Shown here in pieces: positions 17,978 to 26,344 of a stretch of DNA of 64,000 nt. Source of the stretch: SZUA-442 sp963759175 (GTDB taxonomy: Bacteria > Actinomycetota > Acidimicrobiia > Spongiisociales > UBA5794); assembly GCA_963759175.1 (NCBI GenBank), contig CAVWXP010000007.1, forward strand, positions 124,001 to 188,000. Direction: 5' to 3'. The notes beneath the pieces are model-generated. The model made no database searches. It saw only the letters and a list, made by a program, of their open reading frames with translations, and was not told the origin of the DNA. Numbering within the stretch: position 1 is the first letter of the stretch; every line of letters begins with the position of its first letter. A program made the position numbers and the translations under genes.

Positions 17978-18718
17978 TCAGGATACCCAGCCGCGCATCC
18001 GAGCGACCTCGAAGCTCGCGAGTGCAGCTGCCACCGACGCATTGAGACTCTCGGCACCTCCCGGCATCGGGATGCGGGCGAGCACGTCGCATCGCTCAGC
18101 CACGAGATGGGAGAGGCCTGCTCCCTCGGCACCGACGCACACCGCGACGGGAAGGGCAAGGAGGTCGAGGCCGAAGAGGGACCGCTCGGCGGCGCCATCG
18201 AGGCCGACCGTCCACACATCGGATTTGGCGAGCGTGCGGATCGCATCGGCAACCGAGCCGACGGCGACGACCGGCAGGTGCTCGAGTGCCCCGGCCGCTG
18301 CCTTGAAGGCCGTCGCGCCCAGCGGTGCGCTCCGTCGGTCCGACACCACGAGGCCGGTCATTCCGGCCGCCCACGCCGAGCGGGCAGCGGCTCCGACGTT
18401 GCGAGGGTCCTCGACACGGTCGAGGACCAGCAGGGCCGGCATCGTGCTCATGGCAATGGCCCGAGCCAGGGTGATCGGCTGTATCGGCCTGCAACGAGCG
18501 ACGACGCCCTGGGGCGCGTCGGTAGCGGCGAGGGGACGCACATCATCGACCGTGCGGACCGCCACACCGGTCGATCGAGCCGTCTCGACGAGGGCGGAGC
18601 CGTCGTCCGAGGTTGCGCGACGACGCTCGATGACGAGCTCAGTGACCCTGCCCATCGCAAGGGCCGCATCGACGGCATGGATGCCCTCGACCTCAGCTCC
18701 TATGCCAGCGTGTGCCAT
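17978..18718 (-). CDS. rlmB: SPOUT-family 23S rRNA/tRNA 2'-O-methyltransferase (TrmH/RlmB type)
   Basis: A 246-residue TrmH-family methyltransferase. The N-terminal substrate-binding domain starts VEGIHAVDAAL. The SPOUT domain has LLVLDRVEDPRNVGAAARSA, with Asn and Arg of motif 1, then CVGAEGAGLS for motif 2 and LNASVAAALASFE for motif 3. It should methylate a ribose of rRNA (RlmB, G2251 in E. coli numbering) or tRNA using SAM. The ATG at 18718 gives the family's usual start and overlaps the end of cysS by 26 bp; this cysS-rlmB order is common in actinobacteria. Confidence 0.9.
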   Translation of the reverse strand: MAHAGIGAEVEGIHAVDAALAMGRVTELVIERRRATSDDGSALVETARSTGVAVRTVDDVRPLAATDAPQGVVARCRPIQPITLARAIAMSTMPALLVLDRVEDPRNVGAAARSAWAAGMTGLVVSDRRSAPLGATAFKAAAGALEHLPVVAVGSVADAIRTLAKSDVWTVGLDGAAERSLFGLDLLALPVAVCVGAEGAGLSHLVAERCDVLARIPMPGGAESLNASVAAALASFEVARMRGWVS

Positions 18719-20075
18719 CAACCCCGTCCTCGATGGTGATGCCGTCGGCGGCGAGCCGATCCCTGATCTGATCCGCCACAGCCCAATCCCTCGCCTCTCG
18801 AGCCCGGTCGCGGTGGGCGACGATCTCGTCGATCGAGGTGGCGGACAATCCGAGATCAGCTGCGATGCCGGCTGCATCGATGGGGTCGCCGGTGTCGGTG
18901 GCGATATCGATGCCGAGCACATCGACCATCTCGTCGAATGCTCCGATCAAGGCCTCGGGGCGGGTCCCGTCGTCGATGCTTGCATTGCCTCGGCGGACCA
19001 CGTCGAAGATGACGGCGAGGGCGCCCGCGACGTCGAGGTCCATGTCCATGCTCGAGCGGAACGCTGCGAGGGCATCAGCGTCGGGTTCGGCCTCGATCGG
19101 TCCTTCGATCCGCCTTCTGAACGATCGGAGTCGTTCGAGACTCGCTGCTGCGTCGTCGAGTGCCGCTTTCGAGAACTCGAGGGGTTTGCGGTAGTGCGTG
19201 CGCAGGTAGAACAACCGCACCGCTGCCGGGTCCCACGTGTCGAGGGACTCGAGCAGGGTCACGACGTGCCCGGTCGACTTGGCCATCTTCTCCCCACCGA
19301 GGTTGAGCATGCCGTTGTGCAGCCAGTAGCGAACGAAGGGGACATCGGTCGATGCCTCCGATTGCGCGAGCTCGTTCTCGTGGTGCGGGAAGATGAGGTC
19401 CGTCCCACCGGCGTGGATGTCGATCGGCTGGTCGAGGTACTTCACCGCCATGGCCGAGCACTCGATGTGCCATCCCGGCCTCCCGTGGCCCCATGGCGAG
19501 TCCCAGCTGGGCTCACCCGGTTTGGATGCCTTCCACAGGGCGAAGTCGAGGGGGTCGCGTTTCTTGTCCCCCGGCTCGATCCGGTCACCGGCCCTCAGAT
19601 CATCGAGTTCATGGCGTGACAGGGCGCCGTAGCGATCGAACGACCGGACGGCGAAATAGACATCCCCGCCGCTCGGGTAGGCGTGGCCGGTCTCGATGAG
19701 CTCCTCGATGAGTGCGACCATCTCGGGGATGTGCTCCGTCGCCCGGGGTTCATGGGTCGGGGTGAGATTGCCGAGGAGTGCGTATGCCGTCGAGAAGGCG
19801 TCAAACGCATCGGCAGCCACCGCCTCGGTCGTCGTTCCCAGATCGTTGGCGCGGGCGATGATCTTGTCGTCCACGTCCGTGACGTTGCGCACGAAGACGA
19901 CCTCGTGACCGAGCCATGCGAGATAGCGCCGCAACACGTCGAATGCCACCGCGGAGCGACCATGGCCGAGATGGGGCTCGGACTGCACGGTCGGACCACA
20001 CACGTAGATCGAGACGGGACGGTCGTCGATCTCGAGGGGGACCAGCTTGCGCTCGAGGGTGTTGTACACCTGCAC
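18693..20075 (-). CDS. cysS: Cysteinyl-tRNA synthetase
   Basis: Class I synthetase of 460 residues that charges tRNA-Cys. The zinc ligand motif YVCGPTVQ and the HIGH motif (PHLGHGRS) stand near the start. CSAMA and FPHHENE supply the other zinc ligands, and KMAKS is the KMSKS loop. The GTG at 20075 is chosen because it matches the family start (VQVYNTLERKLVPL) and TAGCAT stands seven bases before it, as in a leaderless transcript. A TTG at 20132 would add 19 non-conserved residues and overlap the divergent gene. The downstream methyltransferase overlaps by 26 bp. Confidence 0.95.
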   Translation of the reverse strand: MQVYNTLERKLVPLEIDDRPVSIYVCGPTVQSEPHLGHGRSAVAFDVLRRYLAWLGHEVVFVRNVTDVDDKIIARANDLGTTTEAVAADAFDAFSTAYALLGNLTPTHEPRATEHIPEMVALIEELIETGHAYPSGGDVYFAVRSFDRYGALSRHELDDLRAGDRIEPGDKKRDPLDFALWKASKPGEPSWDSPWGHGRPGWHIECSAMAVKYLDQPIDIHAGGTDLIFPHHENELAQSEASTDVPFVRYWLHNGMLNLGGEKMAKSTGHVVTLLESLDTWDPAAVRLFYLRTHYRKPLEFSKAALDDAAASLERLRSFRRRIEGPIEAEPDADALAAFRSSMDMDLDVAGALAVIFDVVRRGNASIDDGTRPEALIGAFDEMVDVLGIDIATDTGDPIDAAGIAADLGLSATSIDEIVAHRDRAREARDWAVADQIRDRLAADGITIEDGVDGTRWHRS

Positions 20076-20131
20076 GCTGGCGATGCTAGTGAGGCGACGA
20101 GCCGCTCCAGCAGCGAAGTAGTGTCGTGCCA
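20076..20131. promoter_or_regulatory. Divergent leaderless promoters
   Basis: The 56-bp gap holds two back-to-back -10 elements. On the minus strand TAGCAT (20088-20083) ends seven bases before the cysS GTG. On the plus strand TAGTGT (20119-20124) ends seven bases before the phosphodiesterase ATG. Neither start has a Shine-Dalgarno sequence. The -35 elements are weak. Confidence 0.5.
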
Positions 20132-20866
20132 ATGGAACGCACTCCCCTCACGCCTGCTCCCCTCGTGTACGCACATCGCGGTGACCGGTCCCGCGCCGCC
20201 GACAACACCCTCGTGGCGTTCGACCTCGCCGTCGAGGCGAGGGCCGACGGCATCGAGCTCGACGTGCGACGCACGTCCGACGGTGTCCTCGTGATCACCC
20301 ATGACCCGCAGGTCGGTTCACTACCGCCCGTGGCCGACATGTCCTTCTCCGACCTCCGCGATCAGGCCCCGGGGGTGCCGACCCTGAGAGAAGCCATGGC
20401 GCACATCCCCCGGCCCGTGTTCGTGAATGTCGAGATCAAGAACGCCGCCCACCAACCGGGGTTCGACCCAGATCGCTCCATCGTCGATGAGACCATCGCC
20501 ATCATCGAGGCCATCGACGACCTCGATCGTGTGCTCATGTCGTCGTTCGATCCCGTTGCCGTCGAACGCACACGCTCGGTCGCGCCCGGCGTCCTCACGG
20601 GTCTTCTCATCAGCGGCGCCGTGTCGATCGCTGACGGGGTCGACCTCGCCAGAGATGTCGACGCCGACGCTCTCCATCCCCCCATGACGACGCTCAACGG
20701 CACTGAGGACGAGTCCATCCGTGTCGCCCACGCCAGCGGAATCGCGGTGGTGGTGTGGAACGCCAACCACGCCGACGAGGTCCGCCGAGCCGTGGCCGCC
20801 GGCATCGATGTCATCATCACGGACGATCCGACGATGGCGAGACGTGAGCTGGGAGACAGCGCCTAG
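20132..20866 (+). CDS. Glycerophosphodiester phosphodiesterase family protein
   Basis: A 244-residue GDPD-family TIM barrel. AHRGDRSRAADNTLVAF carries the catalytic His and Arg, GIELDVRRTSDG the metal-binding Glu and Asp, and VITHDP the second His. VEIKN holds a further acid and VWNANHADEVRRAVAAGIDV the barrel end. It should release glycerol 3-phosphate from glycerophosphodiesters in the cytoplasm; no signal peptide is seen. A GTG two codons upstream is possible. The stop overlaps ispF by 4 bp. Confidence 0.9.
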   Translation: MERTPLTPAPLVYAHRGDRSRAADNTLVAFDLAVEARADGIELDVRRTSDGVLVITHDPQVGSLPPVADMSFSDLRDQAPGVPTLREAMAHIPRPVFVNVEIKNAAHQPGFDPDRSIVDETIAIIEAIDDLDRVLMSSFDPVAVERTRSVAPGVLTGLLISGAVSIADGVDLARDVDADALHPPMTTLNGTEDESIRVAHASGIAVVVWNANHADEVRRAVAAGIDVIITDDPTMARRELGDSA

Positions 20867-21339
20867 CGCTGCATCGACACGACGGCCATCGCCGCGAGTC
20901 CCTCGCCGGCACCGATCCAACCGAGACGGTCCGTGGTCGTGGCCTTGATCGACACCTGGCCGAGGGACACGCGAAGGGCCTCAGCGAGGCGTACACGCAT
21001 GGCTTCTCGGTGGGGGTCGATCCGCACGTCCTGGGCGATCACCGTGACATCCGCGTTCGCAAGCTCGAATCCACGGTCGTACGCCATGGCAACACACCGC
21101 GCCACGAGGTCCAGTGACGCCACATCGTGCCATTGGGGATCACTACTCGGGAAGTGCATGCCGATGTCGCCGATGGCTGCGGCACCCAGGATCGCGTCAC
21201 ACACGGCATGGGCCACGAGGTCGCCGTCCGAGGTCGCCTCGATTCCGCGGTCATGGTCGATGCTGACCCCGGCGAGCACCACCGGTCCGGCACCGCCGAA
21301 TCGATGGGCGTCGTACCCGAATCCGATGCGTTGATTCAT
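20863..21339 (-). CDS. ispF: 2-C-methyl-D-erythritol 2,4-cyclodiphosphate synthase
   Basis: MEP-pathway enzyme of 158 residues that cyclises CDP-methylerythritol 2-phosphate. GYDAHRF carries the zinc ligands Asp and His; SDGDLVAHAVCDAILGA holds the third and the family signature; IGDIGMHFP and KATTTDRLGWIGAGEG complete it. Its start overlaps the ispD stop as ATGA, so the two MEP enzymes are coupled. Length is standard for a non-fused IspF. Confidence 0.96.
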   Translation of the reverse strand: MNQRIGFGYDAHRFGGAGPVVLAGVSIDHDRGIEATSDGDLVAHAVCDAILGAAAIGDIGMHFPSSDPQWHDVASLDLVARCVAMAYDRGFELANADVTVIAQDVRIDPHREAMRVRLAEALRVSLGQVSIKATTTDRLGWIGAGEGLAAMAVVSMQR

Positions 21340-21980
21340 GTCGTTGTGCTCCCTGCGACGATACGCGCCGCACGCTCCAGATCATTCGGGAACGTGACCT
21401 TGAAGTTGTCCACGTCACCGTCGACGGTGGCCACTCGCCCCCCATTCGCCTCCACCAGCCCTGCGTCGTCGGTCGCATCCATGCCGCGGAACATCCGATG
21501 GGCAGCCCGCAGCGCCTCGAGGCGGAATCCCTGCGGGGTCTGGACGGTGACGAGGTCACGACGGTCCACCGTGTCCGTCACCACGCCGTCGCGTACCCGC
21601 TTCACGGTGTCCGGGATGGACACGGCAGGAACGACACCGTCGACGTCGCCACGTGTGAGCCGCTCGATGACACGATGCACGAGGTTGACGGTCACCAGCG
21701 GCCGGGCAGCATCATGGATCAGCACCCATGGCACTCCATCGATCTCGGCAAGGCCGTTGGCCACGGAGTCCCGGCGTCGCTCACCGCCCGATACCCCTCC
21801 CGGCACATCACCGACGACCACGATCGGAGCGACACCGGCGCTGGTCAGGATGTCGACGGATCGTTGCCACAGTTCGACGCCGCCCAGCTGGAGGCGATGC
21901 TTGGGTGCCCCGTAGCGCGTACCCCTGCCGGCAGCCACCACGACCGCGGCAGTGCGTGCGTCGGCGGTGGGCGTGGTCAC
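21336..21980 (-). CDS. ispD: 2-C-methyl-D-erythritol 4-phosphate cytidylyltransferase
   Basis: MEP-pathway cytidylyltransferase of 214 residues. The CTP-binding loop VVVAAGRGTRYG, VLIHDAARPLV and QTPQGFR are family motifs, and DDAGLVEANGG holds the C-terminal active-site region. Starts at a GTG only 4 bp after the carD stop, so it is expressed on the carD transcript, as in many actinobacteria. Confidence 0.95.
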   Translation of the reverse strand: MTTPTADARTAAVVVAAGRGTRYGAPKHRLQLGGVELWQRSVDILTSAGVAPIVVVGDVPGGVSGGERRRDSVANGLAEIDGVPWVLIHDAARPLVTVNLVHRVIERLTRGDVDGVVPAVSIPDTVKRVRDGVVTDTVDRRDLVTVQTPQGFRLEALRAAHRMFRGMDATDDAGLVEANGGRVATVDGDVDNFKVTFPNDLERAARIVAGSTTT

Positions 21981-21984
21981 GTGG

Positions 21985-22713
21985 TCACTCGTCGGGGAGT
22001 TCGACCTTCGGCAGAGCGCGATCGAGCTTCTTGATCGTGTCCTCCTCGCTGAGGTCGAGCGAGAACTGCAATTCGGAGACGATGATGAGGCGCGCCTTTG
22101 CGAGCATCCGCTTGAGGGCGGGCGAGATCCCCTTGACCTGTTGTGCGTAGGTGAGGTCCCGGACGACTTCTGCCACCTGGAAGATGTCCCCTGAGTTGAT
22201 CTTCTCCGTCAACAGCTTGTACCAACGGCTCCAGTTCGCTCCCGCTTCCTGGGGTTCGTCCTTGAACACGGCGAACACCTGGCGGGCCTTGTTCTTCGAG
22301 ATGACCGGACGGACACCACGCTCGAGCGCCGATGCGGCGGGTACCCGGAGTGTCAGCTGGTCGGTGACGATCTCGAGCACGAAGTAGTCCTGCCGTTCCC
22401 CATCGAAATCGATCCGTTCCTTCTTGACGATGGTCGCGGCGCCGTGGTGGGGATACACGACCTTGTCCCCGACGTCGAACGGGTAGGTCACCTTGGCGGC
22501 CTTCTTGGCAGCAGGCTTCTTCTTGGCTGGAGCCTTCTTGGCCGCCGTCTTGGTGGCAGCAGGCTTCTTCGCAGGAGCTTTCTTCGCTGGAGCCTTCTTG
22601 GCCGCCGTCTTGCTGGCAGCAGGCTTCTTCGCAGCAGGCTTCTTGGCTGGAGCCTTCTTGGCCGCCGTCTTGCTGGCAGCAGGTTTCTTTGCAGGGGTCT
22701 TCTTGGTGGCCAC
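21985..22713 (-). CDS. carD: CarD-family RNA polymerase-binding transcription factor with Lys/Ala/Pro N-terminal tail
   Basis: Essential actinobacterial transcription factor that binds the RNA polymerase beta subunit and stabilises open promoters, chiefly at rRNA genes. Residues 75-242 form the normal CarD: the Tudor-like RNAP-interaction domain (FDVGDKVVYPHHGAATIV) and the helical DNA-binding domain (NWSRWYKLLTEKI...AKARLIIVSELQFS). Residues 1-74 are an unusual extension built almost only of Lys, Ala and Pro with a few Thr/Ser, in repeats of AAKKAPAKKPA type like the tails of histone H1 or mycobacterial HupB. Ordinary CarD is about 160 residues. A GTG with GAGGA upstream is the start. ispD and ispF follow. 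Confidence 0.95.
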   Translation of the reverse strand: MATKKTPAKKPAASKTAAKKAPAKKPAAKKPAASKTAAKKAPAKKAPAKKPAATKTAAKKAPAKKKPAAKKAAKVTYPFDVGDKVVYPHHGAATIVKKERIDFDGERQDYFVLEIVTDQLTLRVPAASALERGVRPVISKNKARQVFAVFKDEPQEAGANWSRWYKLLTEKINSGDIFQVAEVVRDLTYAQQVKGISPALKRMLAKARLIIVSELQFSLDLSEEDTIKKLDRALPKVELPDE

Positions 22714-22770
22714 AGATCCTCGGAGGTTGCTCGAATGGGTGATTGTACGCAGTCGCGTGCGCAGCCGGTA

Positions 22771-23835
22771 TCAGCCGTGCTGGTCGAGGGGGGCCAGGGC
22801 GGTTCCCCGGCGGGCGAGATAGTTGCGAACGGTCGACGCCCGTGCCCTACCGACACCGTCGACCTCTGCCAGGCGTTCGGCAGAGGCGTTGACGAGTTGA
22901 TCGTAGCTCGAGAAGCGACCGAGGATCGCATCGCGGACGGAGTCGGGCAGTCGCGGCACGTCGGCAAGGGCCCTGATGCCGCGAGGCGTGGCAGGTTCGT
23001 CGAGGCCGTCGAAGCCCAAGGCATCGGCGATGACAGCGGAGCTGTAGACGTCGTCGTCGTCGAGCCTGTCGAGCTTCGTGAAGACGGTCGACCCACGACG
23101 CGGCTTGCGTGCCTGGTAGTCGGCATTCACGAGATCGGCGGTTTCGATCACTCCGTATTCGAAGTCCTCTGCCTGGAGGGCCAGCAGCGACGCCTCATCC
23201 CCGATCTCCGCCGAGATCGTGTCGAGATCCTGTCCGATCCGACGAATGACGACGGCGCGTTGGATCACGCCGATGACATCGCGCACGGTCACGACACCCT
23301 CGGACTCGAAACGGTCGAGGCGAACGACGGCCTCGTCGAACTGGTGCCGGATCCGCTCGAGGGACTGGAGGCGCTGGTTGGCCTCGGCGAGGAGCTCGGT
23401 CACCGACTGCAACGTGAATTGGACCTTCCCCGAGAACACCACGGCCCGCAGGTGGGTTTCCTCGGACACGGCGAGCACGGCAGCGCCCGTCTGACGGGCC
23501 AATCGCTCGGCCGTGCGGAACCGCGTCCCTGTTTCGACCGTCGCTAGGGCGGGGTCGGGCATGAAATGGACGTTGGCGGCGAGGATCCGGTTCGCGGCCT
23601 CATCGACGACGATGCCTCCGTCCATCTTGGCCAATTCGGCCAACCGCTGCGCCGTGAACTCGGCCTCATCGAGTCGGAATCCTCCGCTCATGACGCGATC
23701 GATCTTGGCTCCGCTCCCGATGAGGATCAGGGCACCGGTGCCCTGGGCCATGATGAGCTCTGCGGCGGTCCGCAGCGTGGCGCCAGGGGCGAAACGGCGG
23801 AGCAGTTCGAGGGAGGCTGCGGTCTGAGGCGTCAT
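22771..23835 (-). CDS. disA: DisA-type diadenylate cyclase / DNA integrity scanning protein
   Basis: A 354-residue DisA protein: N-terminal DAC domain (1-140), helical spine, and C-terminal HhH DNA-binding domain (RLAEVDGVGRARASTVRNYLARR region). DisA makes c-di-AMP from two ATP and pauses at branched DNA. The two catalytic motifs differ from consensus: DGA is DGG (72-74, MDGGIVVDE) and RHR is RFR (105-107, GTRFRTAER). Mutating RHR in the studied DisA proteins abolishes activity, so the level of cyclase activity here is uncertain. TACCCT lies eight bases before the ATG (leaderless). Follows radA by 57 bp, the usual radA-disA pairing. Confidence 0.93.
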   Translation of the reverse strand: MTPQTAASLELLRRFAPGATLRTAAELIMAQGTGALILIGSGAKIDRVMSGGFRLDEAEFTAQRLAELAKMDGGIVVDEAANRILAANVHFMPDPALATVETGTRFRTAERLARQTGAAVLAVSEETHLRAVVFSGKVQFTLQSVTELLAEANQRLQSLERIRHQFDEAVVRLDRFESEGVVTVRDVIGVIQRAVVIRRIGQDLDTISAEIGDEASLLALQAEDFEYGVIETADLVNADYQARKPRRGSTVFTKLDRLDDDDVYSSAVIADALGFDGLDEPATPRGIRALADVPRLPDSVRDAILGRFSSYDQLVNASAERLAEVDGVGRARASTVRNYLARRGTALAPLDQHG

Positions 23836-23892
23836 CGCTCTGCAGGGTAGTCGGTATCGCTCCCTGAATCGGGAGCTATCGACGGCCGGGCG

Positions 23893-25215
23893 TCACACCG
23901 ATCCGCCGAAGCCACACGCCAACATGATCTCGAACAACCGCTTCCGCCCGTCGGTCGGTTCGATGATCGGGTCGGCGCCGATGCGTTCGGCCTCGGCTCG
24001 GCGCACAGGCGACCGACTCGCTGCCCGTACATCGCCGGTCAGTCCGAGTTCCCCCCATGCGGCCGTCCGACCGAGGGGCAGGTCGCTGTAGGAGGAGGCC
24101 ACGGCCAGGGCCACCGCCAGGTCGGCGGCGGGCTCCGTGAGGCGTACTCCGCCCATGACACTCACGTAGACGTCGCGCCTGGCGATCGGCAGCGAGGCAT
24201 GGCGCTCGAGGACTCCGAGGATCTGGTGCACCCTCGAGGCCGGGACACCATTGACGGCACGGCGAGGCTGCTCGGATCCGCTCGGCACGACGAGCGCTTG
24301 GATCTCGACCATCATGGGTCGACGACCCTCGATGGTCGGGAACAGGATGGTGCCCGATGCCGAGCCGTCGCGATCGGCGACCAGCACTCCACTCGGATCG
24401 AGGACCTGGGACAGTCCCTCGGCGGTCATCTCGAAGACCCCCACCTCGTTCACGGAGCCGTATCGGTTCTTGATGCCTCGCAGGAAACGCAACCCCTGCT
24501 GGTTCTCCCCCTCGAGGTACAGCACCACATCGACCATGTGCTCGAGCGTTCGGGGCCCCGCGATCGCTCCATCCTTGGTGACATGACCCACCAGGATCAC
24601 CGGTATGCCAGACGTCTTCGCCCTCGTGATCAGGCGTGCCGCGGACTCACGGACCTGTGTGATGCCACCGGCGCTACCGGTCACGTCCACGGTCGAGACG
24701 GTCTGGATCGAGTCGACGATGAGGGCATTCGGCCGATGATCGTCAGCCAGGCGGATGATGTCGTCGACGTCGTACACCGACGCCACCATCACGCCCTCGG
24801 ACCCGAGTCCGACCCGCCGGGCCCGCATCTGGACCTGGTGCGCGGACTCCTCGGCCGTGGCGACGACCACGGTGCCACCGTCGGATGCCAGCGCATCGGC
24901 GACCTGGAGGAGGAGTGTGGACTTGCCGACACCGGGCTCACCACCGAGGAGGAGCGCGGCCCCGGGCACGATGCCTCCCCCGAGCACCCGATCGAACTCT
25001 GCGATTCCGGTCGGTTCCCGGTCGCGGACCGAGGTCGACGACGCAACGGCTTGCACCACGTCGACCGATCGTCCGGCTGCCCGCGCCGCCGGCACGGTCT
25101 CGACGAGGGGCTCGCTGGCCCGGCACTGCGGACAGAAACCCATCCACTTCGCCGCGTGGTGACCACACGTCTGGCACAGGTAGGTGGGTTTTGCGGTTCT
25201 GCTACTACCTTTCAT
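23893..25215 (-). CDS. radA: DNA repair protein RadA
   Basis: RecA-like branch-migration helicase of about 440 residues. The C4 zinc finger YLCQTCGHHAAKW...FCPQC is at the N-terminus, Walker A is GEPGVGKSTL, Walker B lies in ALIVDSIQTV, and the RadA-specific motif reads KNRYG (usual KNRFG). The Lon-protease-like C-terminal domain runs from about 270 to 440. The ATG at 25215 is chosen because TACTGT stands seven bases before it (leaderless promoter). It precedes disA; both act on stalled or recombining DNA. Confidence 0.95.
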   Translation of the reverse strand: MKGSSRTAKPTYLCQTCGHHAAKWMGFCPQCRASEPLVETVPAARAAGRSVDVVQAVASSTSVRDREPTGIAEFDRVLGGGIVPGAALLLGGEPGVGKSTLLLQVADALASDGGTVVVATAEESAHQVQMRARRVGLGSEGVMVASVYDVDDIIRLADDHRPNALIVDSIQTVSTVDVTGSAGGITQVRESAARLITRAKTSGIPVILVGHVTKDGAIAGPRTLEHMVDVVLYLEGENQQGLRFLRGIKNRYGSVNEVGVFEMTAEGLSQVLDPSGVLVADRDGSASGTILFPTIEGRRPMMVEIQALVVPSGSEQPRRAVNGVPASRVHQILGVLERHASLPIARRDVYVSVMGGVRLTEPAADLAVALAVASSYSDLPLGRTAAWGELGLTGDVRAASRSPVRRAEAERIGADPIIEPTDGRKRLFEIMLACGFGGSV

Positions 25216-25246
25216 GCCAACGACAGTAGACCGTCGGTATGACACG

Positions 25247-25366
25247 TCATGCTCGGTGGATGAGCCACACGGTGAGCCCGATGAGGGCGATCACTATGGC
25301 GATGAGCACCACCACGGACATGGGTGTCCAGGGTTCGGCGACCCGTATCGACAACAAGGAAGGCAT
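25247..25366 (-). CDS. Possible 39-residue membrane protein
   Basis: A short open frame with one strongly hydrophobic helix near its end (MSVVVLIAIVIALIGLTVW, then LIHRA). TATTGT stands exactly seven bases before the ATG at 25366, the same leaderless promoter layout as several genes here. That is the main reason to believe it. It lies directly upstream of radA (31-bp gap). A shorter version could start at the internal ATG (25321). Function unknown. Confidence 0.42.
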   Translation of the reverse strand: MPSLLSIRVAEPWTPMSVVVLIAIVIALIGLTVWLIHRA

Positions 25367-25429
25367 TCGTGGCACAATACCGCGACGGTGCCGACATGAC
25401 CTCCTGACGAGGGACGAGGACCACGGCTG

Positions 25430-26314
25430 ATGGGCGACGACCGGAACGACCAATTCGACGACTTGTTCGAACCCTTCGATCTCCCCGCGTCCGACGCCGG
25501 GGAGGAGACATCCGAGATCCCGGCTCCGCCTCCAGCCACACCCGCTTCTCGCGGCGATGTCCCCCACGCCCACGTGACGACCGAGCAGCAGGCCGTCGAC
25601 TCCGTCAACTGCCCATCGTGCGGCGCCGCCAATCCGTCGTTCAACCATCACTGCGAGCGGTGCGGCTCACGATTGAGCACCGACCCGATGCCGATCGCCC
25701 CCGCACCTGCCGGACGAACCTCTCCGGGTTTCCGGGCCCTCGGTGTGCTGGCCGCCGTCGTACTGGTCGTGGCACTCGTCGCCCTGATGATCAACATCTT
25801 CCGCAGCGGCGAACCCGATATCGCCGGCCCCGACACCTCCTCGACGTCGTCGACCACGACCCAGCCCGTCATCGTGGCCGAGATCATCCCCACATCTGCC
25901 AAGGCGAGCTCCTCGCTCTCGGACGCATTCGGCCCGGAGAACCTCATCGACGGCGATCCCGAGACCCGCTGGAACGATGCGAGCCTGCGCGGAGTCGATG
26001 CGTGGCTCGAGTTCACGTTCGCGACCCCGGTGCAGATCACCGAGATGGAGTTCCAGAACGTCAGTGATCTGACCAAGTTCCAGCAGAACTACAAGATCCA
26101 GGGCTACACCATCGAGGTCAACGACCTCAACGTCCCCATCAGCGGTCGGTTGGTGAACTCGAACGAACCCCAGCGTGTCCGGATAGCGAGCCTCGAGACC
26201 TTCACGTTGAGGGTCGCCGTGTCGACGACCTATCCAGCCGAACCCGTGGGTGATGATCCACCGTTCAACGAACTCGCCCTCGAGGACGTGCGGTTCTTCG
26301 GCGTCGAGAGGTAG
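25430..26314 (+). CDS. Zinc-ribbon membrane protein with extracellular discoidin-like domain
   Basis: This 294-residue protein has an acidic N-terminus (1-55) and a C4 zinc ribbon CPSCGAANPSFNHHCERCG (about 60-80). A membrane helix follows (about 102-122, ALGVLAAVVLVVALVALMI) and then a Ser/Thr linker. The C-terminal domain (about 148-294) resembles F5/8 type C (discoidin) or NADase-glycan-binding domains: AFGPENLIDGDPETRWNDAS, then WLEFTFATPVQITEMEF and LEDVRFFGV. The arrangement puts the ribbon inside and the sugar-binding-like domain outside, as in several actinobacterial envelope proteins. GAGG-type spacing precedes the ATG. Ligand unknown. Confidence 0.78.
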   Translation: MGDDRNDQFDDLFEPFDLPASDAGEETSEIPAPPPATPASRGDVPHAHVTTEQQAVDSVNCPSCGAANPSFNHHCERCGSRLSTDPMPIAPAPAGRTSPGFRALGVLAAVVLVVALVALMINIFRSGEPDIAGPDTSSTSSTTTQPVIVAEIIPTSAKASSSLSDAFGPENLIDGDPETRWNDASLRGVDAWLEFTFATPVQITEMEFQNVSDLTKFQQNYKIQGYTIEVNDLNVPISGRLVNSNEPQRVRIASLETFTLRVAVSTTYPAEPVGDDPPFNELALEDVRFFGVER

Positions 26315-26344
26315 ACGCTGAATACCTGTCGGGCGCGGCGCGAC

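Noticed and set aside
22490..22822. Plus-strand hydrophobic Ala/Gly/Phe repeat protein over the carD tail
   Set aside because: It is the antisense of the Lys/Ala/Pro codons; the minus-strand reading joins in frame to a perfect CarD domain.
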